A stretch of 34,265 bases of DNA from Prolixibacteraceae bacterium (GTDB lineage Bacteria; Bacteroidota; Bacteroidia; Bacteroidales; Prolixibacteraceae). Under the pieces are notes generated by a model. It did no database searches. It was not told where the DNA came from and saw only the letters and a program-made list of their open reading frames with translations. A program made the position numbers and the translations under genes. Shown here one piece after another: positions 8,307 through 15,395 of this stretch. Positions within the stretch are counted from its first letter, which is position 1. Every line of letters starts with the position of its first letter. The stretch is taken from positions 1 to 34,265 of the forward strand of contig JANQII010000217.1 in assembly GCA_028282195.1 (NCBI GenBank). The letters are read 5' to 3'.

Positions 8307-9188
8307 ATGAGTATTCTTGTTAATAACGATACGAAACTGGTAGTTCAAGGAATTACAGGGCGTGATGGACAGTTTCATGCTGGTAGGATGAAAGCATATG
8401 GAACGAATGTTGTTGCCGGAACCTCTCCGGGAAAAGGAGGGGAAGAGGTGGAGGGAATTCCTGTTTTCAATTCGGTTAAAGAGGCTGTTGAAAAAACCGG
8501 AGCCAACACTTCCATTATTTTTGTACCAGCTGCATTTGCTGCTGATGCAATTTTAGAGGCATCTTATGCGGGGATTGAATTGGTCATTGCGATTACAGAA
8601 GGTGTACCAATTCTCGATATGATTAAAGTAACACCAATCTTAAAAAATAATGGTACAAAATTGATTGGTCCAAATTGTCCGGGATTAATCACGCCTGACG
8701 CAGCCTTGGTTGGAATACTTCCCGGAATGATTTTTAAAAGAGGTAATATTGGATTGATGTCACGTAGTGGGACATTGACTTATGAGGTTGTGAATATGCT
8801 TACCATGAATGATATGGGGCAAAGTACAGTAGTAGGAGTTGGTGGTGATCCGGTGGCCGGGCTTTATTATATTGACCTTTTGGAAATGTATGAAAACGAC
8901 CCGGAAACTGATGCTGTTGTTTTAATCGGTGAAATTGGGGGTGATGCAGAAGAGCAAGCTGCTGATTATATTGCTAAGCATATGACTAAGCCTGTTGTTG
9001 CATTTATTGCAGGACAAACTGCCCCTCCGGGCAAACGTATGGGACATGCAGGTGCAATCATTTCAAGTGGATCCGGTTCTGCTGAAGAAAAAATTAAAGC
9101 ATTCGCGAAAGCAGGTGTGCCAGTTGCAAAAGAACCATCTGAAATTCCAAAGCTTTTAAAAGAAAAGATGGCTAAAGAAACAGTATAG
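8307..9188 (+). CDS. sucD: Succinyl-CoA synthetase (ADP-forming) alpha subunit
   Basis: The 293-residue protein begins with the CoA-binding Rossmann domain ([15 protein letters not shown]) and continues with GPNCPGLI and [11 protein letters not shown]. It ends in the ligase domain, where His247 in RMGHAGAI is the residue phosphorylated during catalysis. SGSGSAEEK follows. It pairs with the beta subunit encoded immediately upstream. All key residues are present and the length is normal. A 12-bp hairpin at 9242-9270 follows the stop codon. Confidence 0.96.
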   Translation: MSILVNNDTKLVVQGITGRDGQFHAGRMKAYGTNVVAGTSPGKGGEEVEGIPVFNSVKEAVEKTGANTSIIFVPAAFAADAILEASYAGIELVIAITEGVPILDMIKVTPILKNNGTKLIGPNCPGLITPDAALVGILPGMIFKRGNIGLMSRSGTLTYEVVNMLTMNDMGQSTVVGVGGDPVAGLYYIDLLEMYENDPETDAVVLIGEIGGDAEEQAADYIAKHMTKPVVAFIAGQTAPPGKRMGHAGAIISSGSGSAEEKIKAFAKAGVPVAKEPSEIPKLLKEKMAKETV

Positions 9189-9241
9189 TTTTTTCTGATA
9201 ATGAGGGCTTTAACATAAATGGATAAAACCTTTTAAGCAAT

Positions 9242-9270
9242 GGGTGTCATCTTTCAAAAAGATGACATCC
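9242..9270 (+). terminator. Hairpin behind sucCD, probable terminator
   Basis: A 12-bp stem (9242-9253 with 9259-9270, one G-T pair) with loop TCAAA lies 54 nt behind the sucD stop. The T-rich run follows only after about 13 nt, so it may be a processing or stabilising hairpin instead of a classic terminator. Confidence 0.55.
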
Positions 9271-9455
9271 CTATACCGTTAGTTTATTTTTTGGACGGTC
9301 TCCATGAAACCCGGGAATGAAAGGGGCTCATTAGCCATTAAGCTCATTTTAACCGGACACGACTGTAATTTTATCAAAATACAATTAAAAAAAGATGTGG
9401 GTTCACGGCAACTTTTGAAGGCAGCCTCTTTTTTTATGAATTTTCACCTTTTGAC

Positions 9456-9490
9456 ATCTTCCAACTTCTAGCTTCTAGCTTCCAACTTTT
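9456..9490 (+). repeat. Five degenerate heptamer repeats at the hexokinase promoter
   Basis: The stretch divides into ATCTTCC, AACTTCT, AGCTTCT, AGCTTCC and AACTTTT, consensus A-N-CTTYY. It ends four bases before the -7 box, so the region where a -33 element should lie is made of repeat units. Confidence 0.65.
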
Positions 9491-9494
9491 CTTC

Positions 9495-9502
9495 TATCTT
9501 TG
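9495..9502 (+). promoter_or_regulatory. -7 promoter box of the hexokinase gene
   Basis: TATCTTTG matches TAnnTTTG exactly, 37 nt upstream of the ATG. No TTTG-type -33 element is found at the expected distance, where the heptamer array lies. Confidence 0.55.
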
Positions 9503-9538
9503 TAAACATTCATAAAATCATACTAAACAAATTAGACA

Positions 9539-10828
9539 ATGAGTACTGAGAAAGCAATTAACTTTTTGGCTGCTCACAAGATGAGGGCTGAGGATTTTGA
9601 ATTGGGAGATTTGGTTAATCGAATCACCGACCAGATGAACCAGGGGCTGACAAGCAATCCTGCGTCTTTATTAATGCTTCCAACCTATATTGAAGCTGAC
9701 AATGAATTTCAGGTTGAAAAGCCTGTTGTTGCAATTGATGCCGGTGGTACAAACTTTCGAATAGCAATGGTGAAGTTTGATCAGAATGGTGATTTGGTTA
9801 TTGATCAGCAAAAAAACGGAAGTATGCCAGGGGTTGCTGAAGAAACTTCGAAAGAAGAATTTTTCAGGCAGATGGCAAGTTATCTTGAAGGTTATAAAGA
9901 ACAATCTGATCAAATCGGCTTCTGTTTCTCATATCCGATTGAGATTTACCCGAATAAAGACGGAAAACTTCTTCATTTTAGTAAAGAAGTAAAAGCCAAA
10001 GAGGTTGAGGGTGAAATGGTCGGTGAGAACTTACTAAAAGCTGCCGGCACCCCTGAGAAGGAGGTTGTGATTTTGAACGATACTGTAGCAACACTTCTGG
10101 CCGGTAAGTCTGCTTCAACTAAAAAAGCATACGATTCGTTTATAGGTTTTATTTTGGGAACAGGAACGAACGTTGCGTATATCGAAAAGAATAATAACAT
10201 TGTAAAAGCTGAAGGGCTTGATCTTTCCAAAAGCCAGATCATAAATGTTGAGTCAGGAAACTTTGATGATGCACCAAGAGGTGATATTGACATTGAATTT
10301 GATAATGAAACTGATACCCCTGGAAGATATACCTTCGAGAAAATGTATGCTGGTGGATATTTTGGTGGCTTGTGCCTGAAGGCATTGCAAGCAGCTGCAA
10401 AAGAAGGTTTGTTTAGCGGGGAAACAGCTGAAGCATTAAACCAAATGGAGGGATTAACATCTGTACAGGCAAATTCATTTACCATGGGAATTGCTGATGC
10501 AAACAACCCATTAAAAGCTGCAGCTGCAAGCCAGGAAGATGCAGAAATCATCATGGAAATCATTGATGGATTAATAGATAGGGCCGCAAAGTTGGTTGCC
10601 GGAAATCTTGCTGCTGTAATCTTGAAAACAGGCAAGGGGCAAAATGCGGACAAGCCGGTATTAATGACAATTGAAGGGACAACTTTCTATAAATTGAAAG
10701 GATTGCAAATTCAGTTTGAGAATTACATGAAGGAATACCTAAGTGGGGATAAGCAACGCTATTATGAGATTGTTGAAGTAAGTCAGTCTAGCCTGGTAGG
10801 TGCAGCTTTGGCGGCATTGGTGAATTAA
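9539..10828 (+). CDS. Eukaryotic-type hexokinase
   Basis: The 429-residue protein matches the hexokinase fold family best known from eukaryotes and differs from bacterial ROK glucokinases. LLMLPTYI is followed by the phosphate-binding DAGGTNFR at 67-74, FCFSYPIE, then LNDTVATLLAG with the presumed catalytic base Asp181. ILGTGTNVAYIE, ESGNFDDAP and EKMYAGGYFGG come next, the last corresponding to the EKMISGMYLGE region of eukaryotic enzymes. It should phosphorylate glucose or related hexoses with ATP in the cytosol. Such hexokinases are known in Bacteroides. It is monocistronic with its own promoter box (9495-9502) and is followed after 10 nt by a strong palindrome. Confidence 0.9.
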   Translation: MSTEKAINFLAAHKMRAEDFELGDLVNRITDQMNQGLTSNPASLLMLPTYIEADNEFQVEKPVVAIDAGGTNFRIAMVKFDQNGDLVIDQQKNGSMPGVAEETSKEEFFRQMASYLEGYKEQSDQIGFCFSYPIEIYPNKDGKLLHFSKEVKAKEVEGEMVGENLLKAAGTPEKEVVILNDTVATLLAGKSASTKKAYDSFIGFILGTGTNVAYIEKNNNIVKAEGLDLSKSQIINVESGNFDDAPRGDIDIEFDNETDTPGRYTFEKMYAGGYFGGLCLKALQAAAKEGLFSGETAEALNQMEGLTSVQANSFTMGIADANNPLKAAAASQEDAEIIMEIIDGLIDRAAKLVAGNLAAVILKTGKGQNADKPVLMTIEGTTFYKLKGLQIQFENYMKEYLSGDKQRYYEIVEVSQSSLVGAALAALVN

Positions 10829-10838
10829 TACAAATCTT

Positions 10839-10872
10839 ACTGATAGCCTCACTTCAAGTGAGGCTATCAGTT
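10839..10872. repeat. 34-nt palindromic hairpin, copy 1 (behind hexokinase)
   Basis: Arms ACTGATAGCCTCACTT (10839-10854) and its exact complement (10856-10871) flank a single C. The same 34 nt recur at 13133-13166 behind the PpiD-like gene. The stem is strong enough to act as a terminator, although no T run follows here. Confidence 0.8.
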
Positions 10873-11098
10873 GCCAAATACAACTATCCGTCCGCATGAT
10901 ATAAAATAAGTGCTTGAACACCCCGTGGTAATTTATAGCTTAAAACAAACTGATCTTCTTACTTCTAATTGCAAAAACTAACCGGTAGTCTGGAAACTTC
11001 GGCAACCTGCAAGTAAATTATATATTTATTCATTACTGACCAGATAAAAATATAGATTAAGGGCTGAAGACCCGGGGATTTCCTCTCCCCTTTAAAAG

Positions 11099-11116
11099 TC
11101 CTGGTAATTATCGGGA
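11099..11116. repeat. Degenerate copy of the 115-132 palindrome
   Basis: TCCTGGTAATTATCGGGA differs from the perfect palindrome at two places, each giving a G-T wobble in the folded form. It sits in the loop of a longer hairpin (11082-11124). Confidence 0.45.
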
Positions 11117-11294
11117 GGGAGAGGTCAATATTCACATACCAGGGGAAAACACACGGTGGATACACAGACGTGAAATTAAAAAAAAATCTGACCCCGTAAA
11201 AAAACAGTTATTTTAAGTATAGGCTGGATCATCGCATTGTTTTTTATGAAAGAACAGCTAACTTAGTATCCATTTTTATATAAATACGGGCACT

Positions 11295-12425
11295 ATGATA
11301 CCCAGGATAATTCAAAAACAGTTATTGGAAGATCTGAAACCGGATCATGTTACCGCGCTTTTGGGGGCAAGAAGGACCGGAAAAACCTTTCTGATGCAAC
11401 AAATTAGAAATGAAATTGGCAAAGACAAAGTACTAATGGTACAAGGTGATGACCTTGATATTGCAGCTATTTTTGCATCTCAGCGCTTATCCGTTCTCAA
11501 AAATTTTGTAAAAGGATATGGGTACCTGTTTGTTGACGAAGCTCAAAAGATCCCGGATATTGGTAGCAGTTTAAAGCTTATGGTAGATGCCATCGAGGGG
11601 CTGCATGTTTTTATAACCGGTTCATCTGCATTTGAATTAAACGAGAAAGTTGGCGAACCCCTTACAGGAAGGAGTAATTATTTTTACTTGTTCCCATTTG
11701 CACAAACCGAGCTGAAACAAGATTTCCTGGAATCGAACAGGACCCTGGAGGAGAAATTGGTTTACGGTCTTTACCCACAAGTTTTTCTGGCCGGTTCACA
11801 AGCTGCAAAAAATGATGTATTGAACTCCATCAAAAACGGGTATTTATTAAAAGATGTCATGTCGGTGGATAACAGGAAAGATTCAGTATTTATTTTAAAT
11901 CTCCTCCGTCTGATTGCTTTCCAGGTTGGGAATGATATTTCATACAACGAACTGGCCTCTACCCTAAATGTCAATAAAAAAACGGTACAGCGTTATTTAC
12001 AAATTCTTGAAAAGGCATTTATTATTTTCCCTTTGCACGGGTTTAGCCGTAATTTACGAAAAGAATACGCTAAAACACCGCGCTATTATTTTTGGGACAA
12101 CGGGATAAGGAATATCCTGATAAACAACCTTAATCCCGTTAATACACGTGATGATATTGGTAAACTGTGGAAAAATTATTGTATTTCAGAACGTTTAAAA
12201 ATACACCATTACAAACGGCAGGTGGCTGCACATTACTTTTGGAGGACTTACGACCAGCAGGAAATTGACCTGATCGAAGAAAAAGGCGGCATGCTCTTTG
12301 GCTTCGAGTTCAAATGGACCAAAGCAAAAAGGAAAGCCCCCGCGGCGTTTACCAAAACTTACCCCGGTGCAACAGTCAATACCATCAATAAAGAAAATTT
12401 TCTTGATTTTGCAGAATACATTTAA
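11295..12425 (+). CDS. AAA ATPase with C-terminal DUF4143 nuclease-like domain
   Basis: The 376-residue protein has the AAA_14/DUF4143 layout: Walker A GARRTGKT at 24-31, Walker B YLFVDEAQ with D81 and E82, and a sensor strand FITGSSAFEL. A helix-turn-helix-like stretch follows (YNELASTLNVNKKTVQRYL). The C-terminal domain has the strand pair EIDLIEE...GFEFKWTK, where D325, E338 and K340 form a PD-(D/E)xK-like pattern. Proteins of this family are abundant single genes in Bacteroidota and archaea, often in variable regions; their cellular role is not established. Here it has no operon partner and lies in the cassette bracketed by the duplicated 34-nt palindrome. All ATPase motifs are intact, so it is probably functional. 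No good promoter was recognised. Confidence 0.85.
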   Translation: MIPRIIQKQLLEDLKPDHVTALLGARRTGKTFLMQQIRNEIGKDKVLMVQGDDLDIAAIFASQRLSVLKNFVKGYGYLFVDEAQKIPDIGSSLKLMVDAIEGLHVFITGSSAFELNEKVGEPLTGRSNYFYLFPFAQTELKQDFLESNRTLEEKLVYGLYPQVFLAGSQAAKNDVLNSIKNGYLLKDVMSVDNRKDSVFILNLLRLIAFQVGNDISYNELASTLNVNKKTVQRYLQILEKAFIIFPLHGFSRNLRKEYAKTPRYYFWDNGIRNILINNLNPVNTRDDIGKLWKNYCISERLKIHHYKRQVAAHYFWRTYDQQEIDLIEEKGGMLFGFEFKWTKAKRKAPAAFTKTYPGATVNTINKENFLDFAEYI

Positions 12426-12492
12426 ATCAAACTCATGGTTTTCCCTTCAGTTGACTCGTCCTAAAAAAATTTACAGTTCATGTTCAAATTCC

Positions 12493-12509
12493 CCTTCCCG
12501 TCGGGAAGG
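12493..12509. repeat. Short palindrome CCTTCCC/GGGAAGG
   Basis: Seven-base arms (12493-12499 and 12503-12509) flank GTC, 68 nt beyond the ATPase stop. It is another compact GC-rich palindrome in this gene-poor stretch, possibly a terminator-like hairpin. Confidence 0.45.
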
Positions 12510-12522
12510 ATGGATGAGGATT

Positions 12523-12642
12523 ATGATTTACATAGTAGAAAAGTATAATTTGGATACGCATGGAAAAGAAAATAAGGTGTTGCCGTTTTCAACCGCGATT
12601 AAACCCAAATATTTGGGGCACACAATCATTCCGGTTAAATAA
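12523..12642 (+). CDS. Small ORF or 3' gene remnant, 39 residues
   Basis: The frame starting with ATG at 12523 reads IYIVEKYNLD, later LPFSTAIKPKYLG and TIIPVK before TAA. The composition looks protein-like, suggesting the C-terminal end of a lost gene or a real small protein. I do not recognise it. Its stop overlaps the 3' end of the truncated LuxR-type gene on the other strand by 8 nt. Both lie in the cassette between the duplicated palindromes. Confidence 0.3.
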   Translation: MIYIVEKYNLDTHGKENKVLPFSTAIKPKYLGHTIIPVK

Positions 12643-12937
12643 TTCCTAACTTGGCAGCCAGTTTTACAGCTTCGGAAGAGTTGGAAACCTCCATTTTCTC
12701 CAAAAGATTTTTTCGATGGTTGTTCACCGTGTTTATACTTATAAATAATTGATTTGCAATATCTTTACTCCTCATCCCTTTAGCAACAAGCCCCAATATT
12801 TCTATTTCCCTGGAAGAAAGTGGAAGACTACTTATTTTTTGGCCTTCCATTGAAAAAATAATTTTCCCTGTTTGGGTATCCCACAATACAGCTCTTCCGG
12901 GCAGGGCTAAATCCTGAACCGGAGATAAGTCCTCTGC
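12635..12937 (-). pseudogene. Truncated LuxR-family regulator (C-terminal GerE domain only)
   Basis: The reading frame is open from 12937 down to the stop at 12635, about 100 codons, but has no ATG near its 5' end; only a TTG at 12886 could start it. The part upstream of the TTG still reads as protein (LSPVQDLALPGRAVLWDTQ). The C-terminal part is a complete GerE helix-turn-helix: LSSREIEILGLVAKGMRSKD, then NQLFISINTVNNHRKNLLEK. Bacteroidota have PAS-like/GerE regulators of this kind, so the fragment is probably the end of a larger gene whose N-terminus is gone. The open frame ends exactly in a REP-like element (12935-12977). A short protein made from the TTG could still bind DNA, but decay is more likely. 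Confidence 0.7.
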
Positions 12938-12977
12938 TCACGCCGACTTGCAATCGGTGTGAAATTGCAAAGCAATT
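12935..12977 (+). repeat. REP-like element A (double hairpin)
   Basis: TGCT is followed by a first stem ACGCCGA/TCGGTGT and a second stem AATTGC/GCAATT around AAA. The same arrangement, TGCT-NN-CGCY-stem-GTG followed by a TTGCAAA-centred stem, occurs at 30704-30745 and, inverted, at 30772-30814. The element abuts the broken end of the LuxR-type gene. Confidence 0.55.
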
Positions 12978-13000
12978 CAAATCCTGTTAATGATGATTAC

Positions 13001-13016
13001 AACACGATATCGCGTT
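13001..13016. repeat. Imperfect palindrome AACACGATATCGCGTT
   Basis: Self-complementary over 16 nt except for one symmetric wobble pair. It lies in the gene-free stretch between REP-like element A and the PpiD-like gene; function unknown. Confidence 0.35.
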
Positions 13017-13092
13017 AAGCAGATTGTCCGGTTAGCGCATACATCTTTCTCCAGTATAAAAAACAGCTAACAATTGATTGCCATTTGAAGGA

Positions 13093-13115
13093 TCCGATCT
13101 TTTTAAAAGATCGGA
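13093..13115. repeat. Perfect 11-bp hairpin upstream of palindrome copy 2
   Basis: Arms TCCGATCTTTT (13093-13103) and its complement (13105-13115) flank one T. It lies just 12 nt from the extended copy of the 34-nt palindrome and may be a relic terminator of the neighbouring lost gene. Confidence 0.5.
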
Positions 13116-13127
13116 CATTTATTGTTA

Positions 13128-13170
13128 CTGAAACTGATAGCCTCACTTCAAGTGAGGCTATCAGTTTCAG
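13128..13170 (-). terminator. Extended 34-nt palindrome, copy 2 (behind the PpiD-like gene)
   Basis: Twenty-one-base arms (13128-13148 and 13150-13170) flank a single C; the core 13133-13166 is identical to 10839-10872. It sits 10 nt beyond the stop codon of the PpiD-like gene. A T5 run follows on the plus strand, so it could terminate in both directions. Confidence 0.7.
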
Positions 13171-13180
13171 TTTTTAATAT

Positions 13181-15292
13181 TTAATAAAACTTAGCGCGGT
13201 TATCTTCAATTTCTACAGCGTTGCGCTGTGCTTCGTAAGCCTGGTAGTTAGCACGGTATCCTAATGACTGTGCAAGGCGCTTTTGTTCAGCCTCAACATC
13301 TTCATCAGTTCCTTCAGTAATGGAAATAACTTTAATTAAGAATACGCCATTGTTCCCTTTTACAGGAGCTGAAACCTGATCTTTTTCAAGACTTGCCAAT
13401 GTTCCGATTATTGCAGGCTCAGAACCAACACCGGGAATTGAGAATGAATTGAACGTTAATCCGGTTGCATCTTTTACTTCAGTATCAAGGGAAGAAGCAA
13501 TTGCTTCAAGATCGTTACCTTCTGCTTTAGATTCTATTTTTGCTACAAGGGCGTCGGCTTTCTTTTGCTTTTTAACAGCAAGTTCAACGCGTGGTTTTAC
13601 TTCGTCTAATGAAGCGGTACCTTCTTTAGTTACTTTAGCAAGTGCACCAATTACAAAGCTATCCCCAAGCTCAAAAATAGGGGAACCATCATTATTGGCA
13701 AGGATATCACCTTCATCGGCACCAAATGCAGAACGGATCATTGTGCGGGAGTATTCTAAGCCAGCTATTTCGCGTTGGTTCTCGGTAACGGTAGCTACTT
13801 TTTTCGTTAATTTTTGCTCAGCAACAGAGTTTTTGAATGTTTCGTAGTCCTGGTTTTCACTTACAAACTTGCTAGCCTTTGCATAAACATTTTGGTAAGT
13901 TTGAGTACTTGGCTCAATATCGCGGGTTAAGATAGCCAAACGAACATGTTCAACTTCTTTTCCTTTACGGGTAGGCTGAATTAAGTGAACACCAAACTGA
14001 GTAGTTACCGTATATAGTTTTCTAACTTCACCATTAAAAGCAGCTTCTTCAAAAGGTTTTACCATTTGGTTACGCTTGAACCAGCCAAGGTCACCACCTT
14101 TACGGGCAGAGCCTACATCTTCCGAGTGCTCTTCTGCTAATTTTGCAAAATTAGAACCACCTTCAACCAAAGCTTTAAGGCTGTCTGCCATAGCAAGGGC
14201 TTTTTCGTAACTGCCAACAGTTTCAGGCTTAATTAAAATGTGACGGGCTTTTACCGAGTCTGGAAGATCTTTAAAATCATCGATCTTAACAAGCTTGTAA
14301 GCATTGCTTTCCTTGTAAGGGCCATAAACTGCCCCTACTTCATTATTGAAAGCAAAATCAGCTAGTTCAGCAGTTAAATCTTCTTTTTTCTGATAAATGT
14401 TTTCGAAACGCTGATCTGAATTTACATTGACGTATTGCTCGTTATCCTGAATCGTTTCGAATTCAGATTTTGTTTCTTCAATCCATTTTAATGTGTTAGC
14501 ATCGTCATCTTCAGAAGCTACAACATCAAAAGTGATGTATTCAATTAAACGTGAAGCGTCTTGTTTGTAATCATCAAGGTGCTCGTTGTAATAAGTTTTC
14601 AAGTCTTTATCCGAAACAGAAACAGCACTATCAGGTATGCTGCTGAAAGGTAAATTAATGTATTGAATATTCGTACTGCGATTTTTAGCCTCAATACTCA
14701 TTTGAGCTTCCAGTTTTGTTGAACCAAGTCCCTGGCGAACTAAATTATTGTATTTAGTCTGTACGCGCTCTTCTTTTATTTGCTTTTCAATATATAGCCA
14801 ATAAGCTCTTTGTTGTGCAGTTGCACGCCCATCTTGTATCGCCTTAAGGAACGTTAATACTTGATTCCTGTCAACTTGCCCGGTATTTGGATCGCGGAAT
14901 AATTGCTGAATGATTGGGTGCAGGTTATTTCCCTGGACCATATCAAATAATTCATCAGAAGTAACATCAATTCCCAGTTCTTCATAAACACTTCCCATAA
15001 CAATTTCGCGAACAACAGTTTGCCATGCTTGTTCACGAATCTGGGCCCATGCATTGTCGTCAAGTTGATTATTGCCGGTATTCATTTTATAAACCTCAGC
15101 AATCTCTTCAATTTTCTTTTGGAATTCAGGATATTCAATTGATTCACCATCAATTTCAGCAACCTCTAGATTTTGACCCCCGAATGTAGTTCCCGGGCGA
15201 AGGTCGCCTAAAAGGAAAGCAACTAACGCAAGGCCAATAATAATCGCCACCAATAAACCAGCACGATTCCTTATTTTCTGTAATGTAGCCAT
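13181..15292 (-). CDS. PpiD/SurA-like membrane-anchored peptidyl-prolyl isomerase
   Basis: The 703-residue protein has one N-terminal membrane anchor (about 11-28, AGLLVAIIIGLALVAFLL). A SurA_N-like chaperone region follows (about 45-180, including GESIEYPEFQ), then a parvulin (PPIC) domain from about 348 to 455 with ARHILIK, SARKGGDLGWF, KPFEEAAF and QFGVHLI. The C-terminal part is a second, degenerate chaperone segment. This is the architecture of PpiD, an inner-membrane foldase facing the periplasm that helps outer membrane protein folding. The size is typical for Bacteroidota. It has its own candidate promoter (15340-15347) and lies downstream of a terminator that closes the nadB-corC operon. 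A strong palindrome follows the stop codon. Confidence 0.88.
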   Translation of the reverse strand: MATLQKIRNRAGLLVAIIIGLALVAFLLGDLRPGTTFGGQNLEVAEIDGESIEYPEFQKKIEEIAEVYKMNTGNNQLDDNAWAQIREQAWQTVVREIVMGSVYEELGIDVTSDELFDMVQGNNLHPIIQQLFRDPNTGQVDRNQVLTFLKAIQDGRATAQQRAYWLYIEKQIKEERVQTKYNNLVRQGLGSTKLEAQMSIEAKNRSTNIQYINLPFSSIPDSAVSVSDKDLKTYYNEHLDDYKQDASRLIEYITFDVVASEDDDANTLKWIEETKSEFETIQDNEQYVNVNSDQRFENIYQKKEDLTAELADFAFNNEVGAVYGPYKESNAYKLVKIDDFKDLPDSVKARHILIKPETVGSYEKALAMADSLKALVEGGSNFAKLAEEHSEDVGSARKGGDLGWFKRNQMVKPFEEAAFNGEVRKLYTVTTQFGVHLIQPTRKGKEVEHVRLAILTRDIEPSTQTYQNVYAKASKFVSENQDYETFKNSVAEQKLTKKVATVTENQREIAGLEYSRTMIRSAFGADEGDILANNDGSPIFELGDSFVIGALAKVTKEGTASLDEVKPRVELAVKKQKKADALVAKIESKAEGNDLEAIASSLDTEVKDATGLTFNSFSIPGVGSEPAIIGTLASLEKDQVSAPVKGNNGVFLIKVISITEGTDEDVEAEQKRLAQSLGYRANYQAYEAQRNAVEIEDNRAKFY

Positions 15293-15339
15293 TGACTAAT
15301 AATTATTGAATTATAATTTCACTTAAAATTTTCGAGCTA

Positions 15340-15347
15340 CGAAGATA
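15340..15347 (-). promoter_or_regulatory. Candidate -7 box of the PpiD-like gene
   Basis: On the minus strand TATCTTCG matches seven of eight positions of TAnnTTTG, about 48 nt upstream of the ATG and just after the corC terminator. Confidence 0.4.
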
Positions 15348-15369
15348 GTAATTTTAGTATTTAATCCTG

Positions 15370-15395
15370 AAAAAACACCTTTTATTTTAGGTGTT
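15370..15395 (-). terminator. Intrinsic terminator overlapping the corC stop codon
   Basis: Stem AACACCT/AGGTGTT (15374-15380 and 15389-15395) has an 8-nt loop and is followed on the minus strand by a T run (15370-15374). The stem includes the last two sense codons of the corC-like gene and part of its TAA, so the final codons double as terminator. Confidence 0.75.

Larger units (their letters stand above)
9189..9538. other. Intergenic region sucD-hexokinase
   Basis: No gene is seen. The stretch holds the sucD hairpin (9242-9270), a poor hairpin between an A7 run (9387-9393) and a T7 run (9429-9435) that may be a second terminator, a heptamer array (9456-9490) and the hexokinase -7 box (9495-9502). 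Confidence 0.6.
10829..11294. other. Gene-free stretch behind hexokinase
   Basis: No credible gene. It holds the first copy of the 34-nt palindrome (10839-10872) and an 8-bp hairpin CCTCTCCC/GGGAGAGG (11082-11089 with 11117-11124) enclosing a degenerate copy of the 115-132 palindrome (11099-11116). Confidence 0.55.

Noticed and set aside
9973-10653. Long minus-strand open frame of 226 codons inside the hexokinase gene
   Set aside because: It lies antisense to a gene with clear hexokinase motifs, and its translation has the biased Ala/Ser/Phe composition of a shadow frame.
10965-11165. Minus-strand ORF of 66 codons behind hexokinase
   Set aside because: It crosses hairpins and a repeat copy, has no recognisable domain, and its composition looks random.
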